Part shown: in pieces, positions 1 through 8,261 of the stretch
Numbering within the stretch: position 1 is the stretch's first letter
Layout: the number at the start of each line of letters is the position of its first letter
Origin: Clostridiaceae bacterium JG1575
GTDB lineage: Bacteria; Bacillota; Clostridia; Clostridiales; Clostridiaceae
NCBI GenBank assembly: GCA_002838815.1
Contig: LQGW01000022.1
Coordinates: forward strand, 1-51,266
Reading direction: 5' to 3'
Length of the DNA stretch: 51,266 nucleotides
Notes under the pieces: model-generated
Databases searched by the model: none
Told to the model about the DNA's origin: nothing
The model's input: only the letters and a program-made list of their open reading frames with translations
Translations under genes and position numbers: made by a program

Positions 1-205
1 TGTCGCGCCAGCGGCATGGCTGGGTAGCTATGTTGGGACGAGATAAACGCTGAAAGCATCTAAGCGTGAAGCCCACCCTAAGACGAGATTTCCCGTGGAG
101 AAAATCCAGTAAGATCCCTTGAAGAACACAAGGTAGATAGGTGAGGGGTGTAAGTGCAGCAATGCATGTAGCTGACTCATACTAATCGATCGAGGGCTTG
201 ATCTT
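1..205 (+). rRNA. 23S ribosomal RNA, 3' end (partial)
   Basis: The window opens inside a 23S rRNA. The segment carries the conserved 3'-terminal part of domain VI, including the GCTGAAAGCATCTAAG stretch and the closing CTGACTCATACTAATCGA region typical of Bacillota 23S genes. The 5' part lies outside the window. It is followed by a 5S gene and a tRNA, the usual rRNA operon order. The exact 3' end is estimated to within a few bases. Confidence 0.95.
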
Positions 206-274
206 AGAAGTTATGCAATACAATGTGTTTGAATGATCTATATGCAGTCTTGAGGGAACATTAAACCTCAAAAA

Positions 275-392
275 TCCGGTGTTTATGACTGTAAGGGCTA
301 CACCCGTTCCCATCCCGAACACGATGGTTAAGCCTTATGGTGCTGATGATACTGCACGGGAAGCTGTGTGGGAAAGTAAGTTGATGCCGGTT
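275..392 (+). rRNA. 5S ribosomal RNA
   Basis: About 118 nt with the 5S hallmarks: complementary ends (TCCGGTG at the start, TGCCGGT at the end), the CACCCGTTCCCATCCCGAACACG loop B/C region and the TGGGAAAGTAAG segment near the 3' end. It lies about 70 nt after the 23S gene in the same operon. A short open frame overlapping it is spurious. Confidence 0.95.
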
Positions 393-396
393 TCCA

Positions 397-419
397 CCGT
401 CCCGCTTTGTGCGGGACGG
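397..419 (+). other. Hairpin between 5S and tRNA-Asn
   Basis: A perfect 9-bp stem (CCGTCCCGC / GCGGGACGG) with a TTTGT loop directly follows 5S. There is no T-run after it and a tRNA begins 6 nt later. It is therefore more likely an rRNA processing or partial termination structure than a full terminator. Confidence 0.6.
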
Positions 420-425
420 CACTAT

Positions 426-500
426 TCCGCGATAGCTCAATGGTGGAGCACTCGGCTGTTAACCGATAGGTTGGAGGTTCGAGCCCTCTTCGCGGAGCCA
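426..500 (+). tRNA. tRNA-Asn (GTT)
   Basis: A 75-nt cloverleaf. The acceptor stem TCCGCGA pairs with TCGCGGA, the anticodon loop CTGTTAA gives GTT (Asn), the T-arm is GGTTCGAGCC-like and the CCA end is encoded. It is co-transcribed with the upstream rRNA genes and followed at once by a strong terminator. Confidence 0.96.
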
Positions 501-502
501 TA

Positions 503-537
503 GGAAGTTTGTACGTATTGTGCGAACTTCCTTTTTT
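503..537 (+). terminator. Rho-independent terminator of the rRNA/tRNA operon
   Basis: A 12-bp stem (GGAAGTTTGTAC / GTGCGAACTTCC, with G-T wobbles), a 5-nt loop and a run of six T immediately after the stem. Confidence 0.9.
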
Positions 538-632
538 ATTGCTTAAAAATTAAAGCTCAGTCTATGGTTTTCACCGGCGGACCTATGCTAAAGTAAAGCA
601 AAGTGTGAATGACGTCTTAGGGAGGAATATCA

Positions 633-1061
633 TTGGATCTACATCTTTTGCTGGCAAAACTCATTCCCCTACTCATTACCTTGCTGGAGTTGACGGGGGT
701 GCTCCTCATTGCATTTGGCAGCGTCAAAGCCATTGTGGATTTGATTCGTTCTCGCTTCAACCTGGGCAATGAGGATACGAAATTAACCTTGGCGCAGTCT
801 TTGGCCCTGGCTCTGGAATTTAAGATGGGCGCCGAGATTTTAAAGACCATCACCGTGCGGACCTTGGACGAGCTGAAAATCCTTGGGGCCATCGTTCTCA
901 TTCGTGTCGTTTTAACCTTCGTCATCCACTGGGAGATCAAAACCACCCATGAGGATAAGAAAAAGATGATCCACCAAATTCGCATCCAACAAGAACGAGA
1001 GAAGTTGGCGGCCATCCGTAGCGCCCATGCAGAATCAGGCTCCGATCAAGAACCTTCGTAA
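633..1061 (+). CDS. DUF1622-type small integral membrane protein
   Basis: A 142-residue protein of unknown biochemical function. The TTG start at 633 is chosen because GGGAGG lies 7 nt upstream. The N-terminal half holds a hydrophobic segment (about residues 6-33) and a second one (about 85-102), separated by a polar loop with a conserved-looking LALALEFKMGAEILKT stretch. The C-terminal ~35 residues are highly charged and probably cytoplasmic. The TM, FKxGAEIL, TM pattern matches the DUF1622 family of bacterial inner-membrane proteins as I remember it. It stands alone between the rRNA operon terminator and a gene-poor stretch. Confidence 0.85.
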   Translation: MDLHLLLAKLIPLLITLLELTGVLLIAFGSVKAIVDLIRSRFNLGNEDTKLTLAQSLALALEFKMGAEILKTITVRTLDELKILGAIVLIRVVLTFVIHWEIKTTHEDKKKMIHQIRIQQEREKLAAIRSAHAESGSDQEPS

Positions 1062-1064
1062 GGT

Positions 1065-1111
1065 TCCTTAGAAGCGACGCCGCCTTTACCAGCGCCTTAG
1101 GATCTTTTTTT
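1065..1111 (+). terminator. Possible terminator after the DUF1622 gene
   Basis: TCCTTAG (1065-1071) can pair with CTTAGGA (1096-1102) with one internal mismatch, and a TCTTTTTTT run follows. The stem is imperfect and the loop long, so this is a moderate call. Confidence 0.4.
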
Positions 1112-1227
1112 ACGGGGACTCCATCGGGCGCTTTTTGTATTTTTCAGACTCGGTGCTTCCGTTGGGCGCAGGAATGGGATGCTTGCTTTAACTTGGGCCT
1201 TCTTTCGGATCCTCTGGCGTAGGAACC

Positions 1228-1819
1228 CTAAGAATTCTGAAATGGGATCGGCTCCTCCCTCCTGGAGCGAGCTTTTTCCGATCCGGCAGGGGGAAGGTCT
1301 TGAAGGCAAAATCTTGGGGCATCTTGAGGGCCCAGCCAACGGTTCAAGGTCGCTTGTTCCGTGTGTTTTTTCAAGATCCAGTCCAAGAGGTGCGCAAAGT
1401 TCAGCTTGGGAACGCCAACGAGCCATTCTAAGAGGACAGGGCTCAGGTCGTCCAGTGAGCTGAACGTATGAATGGCTGTGCTATCGTCGATGAACCAGTC
1501 CAAGGACCGTGCTCGGTATTTTGCGAGAGGATCCCGGGGGATCTTTAAGATTTGGACCGGCTCTTGTGGTTCGCGAAACCCCATGCGCGCCAAGGGGTTT
1601 CCTTTATAGCAAAAAGTAGTGTCGTTCTTTGGGCTCCAGTTGCTTCTTGTAGTTTACCAGTGAGCACAAATCGTCCCGTAGGGCGTGGGAGCCAATTCCA
1701 GCCGGGGAGTATTCGATACTCGAACGGAAAGAAAAGGAAATGATCGTATTGGGAAAGGTTGCACCAGGCCGCTTGAGAGCGTACAATGAGGGCAATACCT
1801 CCAAGCTGTAGGGAATCAT
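1228..1819 (-). pseudogene. Decayed, frameshifted gene of unknown function
   Basis: Two minus-strand open stretches in different frames read as one protein if a single frameshift near 1604-1610 is allowed. The upstream part runs from ATG at 1819 to a segment ending KERHYF. The downstream part continues CYKGNPLARMGF and runs to the stop at 1228. The joined ~195-residue product has ordinary composition (for example LLEWLVGVPKLNFAHLLDWI), unlike the shadow frames around it. I do not recognise the family. No ribosome binding site is evident at the 5' end, so the start may be lost too. Alternatively the region may be non-coding. Confidence 0.3.
1759..1787 (+). promoter_or_regulatory. Candidate sigma-A promoter for the folate operon leader
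   Basis: TTGCAC (1759-1764) and TACAAT (1782-1787) are separated by exactly 17 nt. A transcript from here would begin near 1794 and run through an intrinsic terminator at 1956-1981 before reaching folE at 2048. Confidence 0.45.
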
Positions 1820-1843
1820 GCGTCAAGTGTCTTTAGGAAGGGA

Positions 1844-1948
1844 ATGCACCTGAAGAACGAAAGCCTGGTCTGCGATGTGATTTCCGATCCCGCTTTTGGA
1901 ACGCCGTTGGAACGCCTATCGTTAGAGATGCGATCCTTCAACAGGTGA
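1844..1948 (+). CDS. Possible 34-residue leader ORF upstream of folE
   Basis: ATG at 1844 opens a 34-codon frame ending TGA at 1946-1948, eight bases before a terminator stem. AGGAAGG lies just upstream, but only about 2 nt from the ATG, which is too close for good initiation. The frame may simply be chance within a structured leader: CACCTG at 1847 can pair with CAGGTG at 1942. I recognise no family. Confidence 0.2.
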   Translation: MHLKNESLVCDVISDPAFGTPLERLSLEMRSFNR

Positions 1949-1955
1949 AGCAGGG

Positions 1956-1981
1956 GATGGACCATTGGGTCCATCTTTTTT
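1956..1981 (+). terminator. Intrinsic terminator/attenuator 67 nt upstream of folE
   Basis: A perfect 8-bp stem GATGGACC / GGTCCATC with an ATTG loop and six T immediately after, functional only on the plus strand. No plus-strand gene ends just before it (the nearest stops at 1061). Together with the promoter-like element at 1759-1787 this suggests a leader that can be terminated ahead of the folate genes, or the end of a small RNA. Confidence 0.65.
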
Positions 1982-2047
1982 GTTTTTGATTTCTTTGGAG
2001 CCAGTGAGGAGGGGTAGACCAGCCATTTTAACATCAAAGGAGATGTC

Positions 2048-2611
2048 ATGGTAGATCAAGAAAAGGTTCAACAAGCCGTATTGCTTCTTTTGGAAGCCGT
2101 CGGTGAGGATCCAAACCGCGAAGGACTTCGGGAAACCCCCGAACGAGTCGCACGAATGTATGCGGAGGTCTTAGCCGGCTACGGCCAGGAGCCGCAAGAG
2201 ATTTTGGCCCGGGTGTTCCCGAGCCAGGCCTCTGATCTTGTGGTGGAACGGGACATTCCCTTCTACTCTCTTTGTGAGCACCATCTCTTGCCCTTTTTCG
2301 GGCGGGTGCATATCGCCTACCTGCCGCAGGGTTCCGTGGTGGGGTTAAGCAAAATGGCCCGCTTGGTGGAGGTCTATGCGCGGCGACTGCAACTTCAAGA
2401 AGAGATGACCGAGGCCATCGCCGAGGCGATGGTGCAACACCTCTTCCCCCGGGGGGTGTTGGTGATCTCCGAAGCCGAGCACACCTGCATGACCATGCGA
2501 GGCATTAAGAGCTTGGGATCCACGACGGTGAGCACCGCCTCTCGAGGGATCTTCGTGGAAGATCCGCTTTTGGAAGCACGCGCCCGAAACCTCATGCTGA
2601 AAGGAAACTAG
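2048..2611 (+). CDS. folE: GTP cyclohydrolase I
   Basis: Cytosolic enzyme converting GTP to 7,8-dihydroneopterin triphosphate, the first step of folate synthesis. The 187 residues are a normal family length. The zinc/active-site blocks are visible: SLCEHHLLPFFG around residues 76-87, VGLSKMARLV around 98-107 and EHTCMTMRGI in the C-terminal third. The ATG at 2048 has AAAGGAG 5 nt upstream. The gene begins a tight operon (5 nt to folP, then a folP/folBK overlap), so the three enzymes are co-expressed. Expression may be controlled by the leader terminator at 1956-1981. Confidence 0.96.
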   Translation: MVDQEKVQQAVLLLLEAVGEDPNREGLRETPERVARMYAEVLAGYGQEPQEILARVFPSQASDLVVERDIPFYSLCEHHLLPFFGRVHIAYLPQGSVVGLSKMARLVEVYARRLQLQEEMTEAIAEAMVQHLFPRGVLVISEAEHTCMTMRGIKSLGSTTVSTASRGIFVEDPLLEARARNLMLKGN

Positions 2612-2615
2612 CACG

Positions 2616-3431
2616 ATGATCATTAAAAACCAAACGTTTCACGAGGATGGCCTCTATCTCATGGGGATTTTGAATGTGACCCCGGACTCTTTTTCCGACG
2701 GCGGGCGCTACACCACATTGGATGCGGCGCTGTATCAGGCGGAAAAAATGGTCCAAGAAGGGGCCGATTTGATTGATGTGGGCGGAGAATCCACAAGACC
2801 CGGCCATGCTCCGGTTTCTGTGGAGCAGGAGATTGACCGAGTGGTCCCGGTGCTGGAAGCCCTGAGGGCTCGCTTCGAGGTGCCCTTATCTTTGGACACC
2901 AGCAAAGTCAAGGTCGCTGAGGCCGCGGTGCCTTTTGTGGACCTCATCAACGACGTGTGGGGGTTTCGAAGAGAACCGGCTTTGGCGGATCTTGTAGCCC
3001 GAGAGCATTTATCCTGTTGCTTGATGCATAATGGAGAAGTCCCTCGGGAAAAGGATTTTTGGACGGGCTTTTTAGAGGATGTACAAACCAGCTTGGATCT
3101 TGCCTTGACGGCTGGAGTTCCCAAGGAGCGGATTTTGTTGGATGCTGGAGTCGGATTTGCTAAAACCTACGAGGAGAACTTGATGGTCCTACAGCGGACT
3201 CGGCAAATAAAAGAATTGGGCTATCCTGTGTTGATTGCTGCTTCTCGAAAGTCCTTCATTCAAAAAACACTGGATCGTCCCCTGGAGGAGCGCTTGCCGG
3301 GAACTTTGGCGGTCACCGCCTGGGGGGCCATGCAAGGCGCCAGCTTCTTCCGGGTGCATGATGTTGCCGCCAACCGTGACGTGTTGGGGATGATACGCTC
3401 CCTATCGGAGGGCAAACAATGGATGCCATAA
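2616..3431 (+). CDS. folP: Dihydropteroate synthase
   Basis: Condenses 6-hydroxymethyl-dihydropterin diphosphate with p-aminobenzoate to give dihydropteroate; this is the target of sulfonamides. At 271 residues it is a typical TIM barrel of this family. The diagnostic blocks are MGILNVTPDSFSDGG (about residues 16-30) and IDVGGESTRPG (about 53-63), with a later ASRKSFI stretch. ATG at 2616 follows AAAGGAA. The 3' end overlaps the start of the next gene by 13 nt, indicating translational coupling. Confidence 0.96.
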   Translation: MIIKNQTFHEDGLYLMGILNVTPDSFSDGGRYTTLDAALYQAEKMVQEGADLIDVGGESTRPGHAPVSVEQEIDRVVPVLEALRARFEVPLSLDTSKVKVAEAAVPFVDLINDVWGFRREPALADLVAREHLSCCLMHNGEVPREKDFWTGFLEDVQTSLDLALTAGVPKERILLDAGVGFAKTYEENLMVLQRTRQIKELGYPVLIAASRKSFIQKTLDRPLEERLPGTLAVTAWGAMQGASFFRVHDVAANRDVLGMIRSLSEGKQWMP

Positions 3432-4270
3432 CCTTGCAGGGCGTTTCTTTTTATGGCTATCACGGGGTGCTGGCTCACGAAAAGGAGCGTGGGCAACTCT
3501 TCTGCTTTGATTGCACCTATCGGTTGGATGCTTCGTGCTGCGAGGACGATCTTCAGCACACGGTGAGCTATGGATCCGTAGCGACGGCCTTAGCCGAATT
3601 CGGCGCCTCCACGCGCTTTGATCTTTTGGAAACCCTGGCCCATGAGGCGGCAGGCCACCTTTTGGAGACCTTCTCGGGCATCGAATCCTTGGACTTGACC
3701 ATCCATAAACCAAGAGCCCCCATCCGAACGGCCTTTACCGATGTTTCTTTACGGGTGGAGCGGGGCTGGCACAGAGTGTACCTGGGGTTGGGCTCAAACC
3801 TTGGGGATCGCGCGGCCCATTTAAAAATGGCCCAGGATTATTTCAAGGACCTACCTAAGGTGCGGGATGTGCGCTGCGCGCCCGTATATGAAACGGCCCC
3901 CTATGGCGTCCTGGATCAACCCCGTTTTTTAAATACCGCCCTAAGCCTTTCCACGTACCTCACGCCCAAAGAGGTGCTTCATCACGCCCGCCACGTCGAG
4001 CAACGGGCCCAGCGCAAACGAGAACGACGCTGGGGAGCCCGAACCTTGGATGTGGATCTCTTACTCTATGGAGACTGGGTGTTTGAAGAGGAGGACTTGA
4101 TCGTACCGCACCCCGAGCTTTCCTTGCGGGATTTTGTACTCATTCCGCTCTTGGCGTTGAATCCCTACCTTCGGGACCCACGAACAAAAGAGCGTCTGAA
4201 GGATTTGACCGTGGTTCGAGAAAGCGCGCTTCGCCTGCAAAATAAGGACCCCAAAGAGCTTATTCCCTAG
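3419..4270 (+). CDS. folK: Bifunctional dihydroneopterin aldolase / HPPK (FolB-FolK fusion)
   Basis: One 283-residue polypeptide carries two consecutive folate enzymes. Residues 1-117 are FolB (dihydroneopterin aldolase), with FYGYHGVLAHEKERGQ near the N-terminus. Residues about 118-283 are FolK (6-hydroxymethyl-dihydropterin pyrophosphokinase), with YLGLGSNLGDR, RWGARTLDVDLLLYGD and PHPELSLRDFVLIPL. The fusion supplies the substrate for FolP, encoded immediately upstream and overlapping by 13 nt. FolB-FolK fusions are known in Bacillota. No dihydrofolate synthase or reductase gene is in the window. A strong terminator follows. Confidence 0.94.
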   Translation: MDAITLQGVSFYGYHGVLAHEKERGQLFCFDCTYRLDASCCEDDLQHTVSYGSVATALAEFGASTRFDLLETLAHEAAGHLLETFSGIESLDLTIHKPRAPIRTAFTDVSLRVERGWHRVYLGLGSNLGDRAAHLKMAQDYFKDLPKVRDVRCAPVYETAPYGVLDQPRFLNTALSLSTYLTPKEVLHHARHVEQRAQRKRERRWGARTLDVDLLLYGDWVFEEEDLIVPHPELSLRDFVLIPLLALNPYLRDPRTKERLKDLTVVRESALRLQNKDPKELIP

Positions 4271-4282
4271 ATGGAGCGAAGG

Positions 4283-4334
4283 ATCCTGTCCCCGAAGGAA
4301 TGCCTTAGCGGCCAAAGGGGACAGGATTTTTTTT
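4283..4334 (+). terminator. Terminator of the folate operon
   Basis: An 11-bp perfect stem ATCCTGTCCCC / GGGGACAGGAT with a 23-nt loop, followed by a run of T. It lies 12 nt after the folBK stop codon. Confidence 0.9.
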
Positions 4335-4462
4335 AAATTGCATAAAATGGATAGGGTTTCATTTTTTATTTGTTTTTCATGAAAGGATGATATACTCAAT
4401 GCAACCTTAAAGAATCGACGATCCCCATGGGAGCGCCCAGGGGATCCAAGGGAGGGGATGCG

Positions 4463-5146
4463 GTGATTTTCATCTTGGATGTGCGGGGCCTTCATAAGAC
4501 CTACGGTAAGAAAAGAGTCCTGGAGGAAGTTTCTTTTCAGCTGGAGCGAGGCAGCGTGACGGGTTTAATCGGAGTCAACGGGAGCGGGAAATCCACACTT
4601 TTACGGATTCTTGCCGGCGCCGAAAAACCGACCAGCGGAGCATTTTTAATCCAAGGACAAGTCATGAAGCGGGCGCGCTCTGCCGCCCGCTTTGTAGCTT
4701 ATGTGCCTCAGGAAAATGCGTTGATTGAAGAACTGACGGTGTTGGACAATCTTAAGCTTTGGTATGCCGATGCGCTTGTGCCCCTCTCCCAGGCCTTGGA
4801 CCGCGGCCTCTTAAAAGAAATGGGCATCCGTGATTTTTTGAAAACCAGGGTCAAAAATTGTTCCGGCGGCATGAAAAAACGACTGGCCATCGCCTGCTCC
4901 TTGGCCCACGAGGCCCCGATCCTGCTGCTCGATGAGCCGGGCGCCTCCCTAGACCTATTGATGAAGAAAGAACTGACCGACGCCATCCTCCTCTATGCCC
5001 GTCAAGGGGGCACCGTCCTCTGGGCTTCTCATGATCCCGAAGAACTTGGCGCCTGCTCAAAAGGGCTTCTCCTCAAAAGGGGACGCATCGAACCTTTGGA
5101 GGGGATTCCAAGCTCAACCGAGCTTCTTCAGCGACTGAGTCAATAA
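4463..5146 (+). CDS. ABC transporter ATP-binding protein
   Basis: A cytoplasmic ATPase subunit of about 227 residues. Walker A is GVNGSGKST, the signature is NCSGGMKKRL, Walker B is ILLLDEPGASLD and the switch His lies in ASHDPEEL. I chose GTG at 4463 because GGAGGGG sits just upstream; an ATG at 4427 would add 12 residues without a good ribosome binding site. The family resembles ATPases of ABC-2 exporters. The two ABC-2-like permeases at 7041 and 8254, plus two large membrane-anchored proteins, follow on the same strand with no evident terminator between, so this is probably the motor of that system. Confidence 0.9.
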   Translation: MIFILDVRGLHKTYGKKRVLEEVSFQLERGSVTGLIGVNGSGKSTLLRILAGAEKPTSGAFLIQGQVMKRARSAARFVAYVPQENALIEELTVLDNLKLWYADALVPLSQALDRGLLKEMGIRDFLKTRVKNCSGGMKKRLAIACSLAHEAPILLLDEPGASLDLLMKKELTDAILLYARQGGTVLWASHDPEELGACSKGLLLKRGRIEPLEGIPSSTELLQRLSQ

Positions 5147-5210
5147 TGCGCAATCGGTTGAGTCACTAGTTGCACCACCAATCGAAGCGACAAAAAAGGA
5201 GAGTAGAAAA

Positions 5211-6926
5211 ATGAATGAAGAAATCAACAATCCCACATCTTCGTCAGAGGTTCCGCAAGAAGAAACCGCTTGGGCCCCCATTGATCCCATTGAGAAAAAG
5301 AAAAATAAGGCGCCTTGGCTGATTCTTTTGGCAGCAGTTATTGTGGGCGTAGGGATCTTTGGCGCCCTGCGCATGGGGTGGCTCGGCGGGGGTCCTAAAA
5401 AAGAAGTCAACAAAGCAATCCTCTCCCTGCTTGAAGGAGAACAAAATCCTTATACGGAGGAAATGCTGGGACAAAAAGCTTTGGCCCAGGAGATCGCCAA
5501 GGGGCATCACGTGGACGCTCACTTTGAGTTTCTGGATATCGTAGGGCTGCCTATGCCCATGGAGGGCCTTTCGATGTCCATTCCCAAGGGGCTGACCTTG
5601 AGCTTTTCCTCACAGCAGCACGTGGCCAAAAATCAATCCTTGGTTTCTTTTGGCATCGGGCAGCACGGCAGCGACCTTTTGGGCGCCAAGTTCTTTTTGA
5701 ATGATCAAAAGGTGCAGTTTGCCGCTCCCGGCCTCTTTAAGCAAGTGTTGAGCGCCGATAGCTCCGGGGATCTAGAGGCAAAATTGGGCGCCGCTCCTTT
5801 AGTGAAGGAAGGCGTGATCCAAAAGGATGTGGCGAAATCCCTGCTGCAGAATTTGAGGGATCAATCCAAGAACCTCCAAAACCTGCAAAAGATCGTCAAC
5901 GGGGACCTGAAGTTCATTGCTTACCTAAAACCCGCCATCAAGGAGGTCCAACAATTCCAGAATCGTTGGGTGATTGAAAAGGTAGATCCCATAAAGGCGA
6001 CCTGGAACGGCAAGCAAGAGAGCGTTAAGGGGTATCGCGTGACCATGAAAAAAGAGGACATTCTCGCCTTCATGCGCGGAATGAAGGATGTGGCGCTCAA
6101 GGATGCAGCATTTCGGCAAAACATCATGGACCCCTTTATGCTCATGGAAGCTCAGTCGGAGAACCTGACGTTGGAGCAAGCCTATAAAAAGGCGGATGAG
6201 GAAGCCACCGCATCCCTTCAAAAGATGGAAAAAGAAGGCGCGATTCAAGATCAGGACTTTGTCCTCCACATGACCAAGGATCAAAAACTAGTGAGGCTTC
6301 AACTTGAAGGAAAAACCGAAGAATTGGTCAGCCGCATGGAAATTCTTCGCATGGGTGGGGAGTTCCCCAATCAGAACATGAAGATTTTGATTACGGGCAA
6401 AGACCTTAAAGCAAAGGACAAAAGCGAAGATCAGACCCTTGAACTTGAGAGCAAAGGAGCGACGGAAAACGGCATTCAAACGCGCACCTTGACGGGCTCC
6501 ATCAAGGAAGGGGCGCAAAGCGTACCCAGCGTCTTCACCATAAAATCCACGCTGAACGCCAAGACCGGGGAGAAGCAATCCGAAGGATCCTTCAAGATCA
6601 AAGCCAGCGAAGGGGGCAACGTCCCGGGGATTCTTCCAGAGGTCTCCTTAGGCTTCAAAAGCAAAGGACGGATCACGGACGTCGTGAAGGGAAAATCCAT
6701 GACGCAGCGCATCGATGAGTTGGTCGTTGACTTTAATGGATCGCCGTTGGCAACGCTCAAGGGAGAAATCAAAAGCTCCGGAAACCCCGGAGAAATCAGC
6801 GAGCTCAAAGGCGACGTGCTGGATCTGTTGAAAGCGTCCCGCAGCGATTGGGACGGATTGGGACAGCAGGTGGAAGCAAGCTTGCAGCCACTGCTCATGT
6901 TCTTTATGCAAGAGGGCATGAATTAA
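5211..6926 (+). CDS. Large membrane-anchored extracytoplasmic protein, unknown function
   Basis: 571 residues. A polar N-terminus (1-32) is followed by one transmembrane segment (about residues 35-55, PWLILLAAVIVGVGIFGALR) and a ~510-residue lysine- and glutamate-rich domain that should lie outside the membrane (no cleavable signal peptide). I see no catalytic motif. Its size and architecture resemble uncharacterised DUF-type envelope proteins of Clostridia. It sits between an ABC ATPase and two ABC-2-like permeases on the same strand, so it may be an accessory or substrate-handling subunit. AAAAAAGGAGAG precedes the ATG. Confidence 0.75.
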   Translation: MNEEINNPTSSSEVPQEETAWAPIDPIEKKKNKAPWLILLAAVIVGVGIFGALRMGWLGGGPKKEVNKAILSLLEGEQNPYTEEMLGQKALAQEIAKGHHVDAHFEFLDIVGLPMPMEGLSMSIPKGLTLSFSSQQHVAKNQSLVSFGIGQHGSDLLGAKFFLNDQKVQFAAPGLFKQVLSADSSGDLEAKLGAAPLVKEGVIQKDVAKSLLQNLRDQSKNLQNLQKIVNGDLKFIAYLKPAIKEVQQFQNRWVIEKVDPIKATWNGKQESVKGYRVTMKKEDILAFMRGMKDVALKDAAFRQNIMDPFMLMEAQSENLTLEQAYKKADEEATASLQKMEKEGAIQDQDFVLHMTKDQKLVRLQLEGKTEELVSRMEILRMGGEFPNQNMKILITGKDLKAKDKSEDQTLELESKGATENGIQTRTLTGSIKEGAQSVPSVFTIKSTLNAKTGEKQSEGSFKIKASEGGNVPGILPEVSLGFKSKGRITDVVKGKSMTQRIDELVVDFNGSPLATLKGEIKSSGNPGEISELKGDVLDLLKASRSDWDGLGQQVEASLQPLLMFFMQEGMN

Positions 6927-7040
6927 GGGCCTTAGAGGCCTTACGCCGTATCAGAGTCCAAAGCATTGAAAAAAGCACCCGCCCCAAGGCCTTGCGCGGT
7001 CCACGCAGGGCCTTGGGAGGGTCAAAAGAGGGGGCATCTC

Positions 7041-8261
7041 ATGTTCTATTCGTTGTTGCGGCTGCAAAGCAAGCGAACCCTACGGCAGATCCCCTATCTT
7101 TTGACCGCGGGGCTTTTGCTTTTTGCCTTGGCCGCGTCCATGGCTGTCTTATCCAGCCGAATTGTGTATGGGCCCTCCGGCCCGAAGGGGTTGCGCATCG
7201 GAATTGCCGCCCAAGACTCGGGCCGGTCCGAGGCCCTCTTGATCGCTGCGTTGAATCAGCAAAAAAGCTTAAATAGATTGTTTTCTTTTGAGGCGGTGGA
7301 TGAGGTCCTGGGGAAAAAGCGCTTTGAAGAAGGGGTCTATGGGGCATTAATCCTGATGCCCCGAGGATTTTTACCTGGGATTTTGCGGGGCGAACCCCTA
7401 CAAAGCACCGTGCTGCTGCCCAAGGGACGTCCCTTGGAGGAGAGCCTCGTGCGCTTGGCGCTCGCTTCTGGGGAATCGATGCTCTTATCGGGACGCGAAG
7501 CCATTTGGGCCGCCGATGAGGTTTATGAGGCCGCCGGACGTTCCGCAAGCGAGCGGGAGGAGCTGAGCAGGGCGCTGAATGAAGACTTTCTCGCCCGATC
7601 CCTGGCCCGCCATATGGTTTTTGTGCCAAACGAAGTGGCAGCAACCGGTGCCATCCCAGCGGGACCCTTCTTCCTTTCGACCTGGATTCTTCTTTTTCTT
7701 CTCTTCCTAGGCCTGCCCTTATCCTTTTTGTTGCAACCGTTGCCCCTAGGCATGCAATGGAAGCTGACCGCGCAGGGCCTGGGCCCCTTTAGGCGGCTTT
7801 TGGCGGATCTTTTGCTCGTGACGAGTCTATTGTTCGCGCCGCTTCTTTTGCTGTACGGCGTGTTTCTCTCCGGCGCAGGCGGCTTTACCGCCCCTGGGCA
7901 AATCCAAGGAGATCAGGTTCTCCTATTGTTGGCCTTGGCGTTCGCCATAGCGGCTTTTTTGACCTTGGTGTACGGCTTTTTTGACGACGTGCTCTGGGCT
8001 ATGATGACGCTTTTTTTAACCTCTTTGATATTGGTCTTTTTTGCCGGGGGCTTTTTGCCCTACGCTTTTATGCCACGCCCCCTTCAGCTCCTCGTTCCCT
8101 ACCTACCCTCCTTTGCCTGGATCCAGGGCATCGCCGGCATTCTCCTTGGGGGATCTATCGGGATTATTACAGCAAAGATCTTGGCTTGGGGCGGTCTATT
8201 TGTTTTGGGGGCCGGGCTTTGGCGGTCCTTCATTCAAAAAAGGAGGCGCTCTCATGGCTAG
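7041..8261 (+). CDS. ABC-2-type permease (first subunit)
   Basis: About 406 residues. One N-terminal transmembrane helix (YLLTAGLLLFALAASMAVL) is followed by an extracytoplasmic domain of about 170 residues, then five or six hydrophobic helices from about residue 205 onward. This is the topology of ABC-2 exporters with a large first loop (YhgE/Pip or NatB-like). ATG at 7041 follows an AGAGGGGG site; an in-frame start at 6966 is less likely. Its end overlaps the start of the second permease by 8 nt. It pairs with the ATPase at 4463. Confidence 0.8.
   Translation: MFYSLLRLQSKRTLRQIPYLLTAGLLLFALAASMAVLSSRIVYGPSGPKGLRIGIAAQDSGRSEALLIAALNQQKSLNRLFSFEAVDEVLGKKRFEEGVYGALILMPRGFLPGILRGEPLQSTVLLPKGRPLEESLVRLALASGESMLLSGREAIWAADEVYEAAGRSASEREELSRALNEDFLARSLARHMVFVPNEVAATGAIPAGPFFLSTWILLFLLFLGLPLSFLLQPLPLGMQWKLTAQGLGPFRRLLADLLLVTSLLFAPLLLLYGVFLSGAGGFTAPGQIQGDQVLLLLALAFAIAAFLTLVYGFFDDVLWAMMTLFLTSLILVFFAGGFLPYAFMPRPLQLLVPYLPSFAWIQGIAGILLGGSIGIITAKILAWGGLFVLGAGLWRSFIQKRRRSHG

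Noticed and set aside
279-503. Protein-coding frame of 74 codons
   Set aside because: It lies entirely over the 5S rRNA and tRNA-Asn.
1844-2047. Tetrahydrofolate riboswitch upstream of folE
   Set aside because: The conserved THF riboswitch core sequence is not visible. Only a generic promoter, leader and terminator layout is seen.
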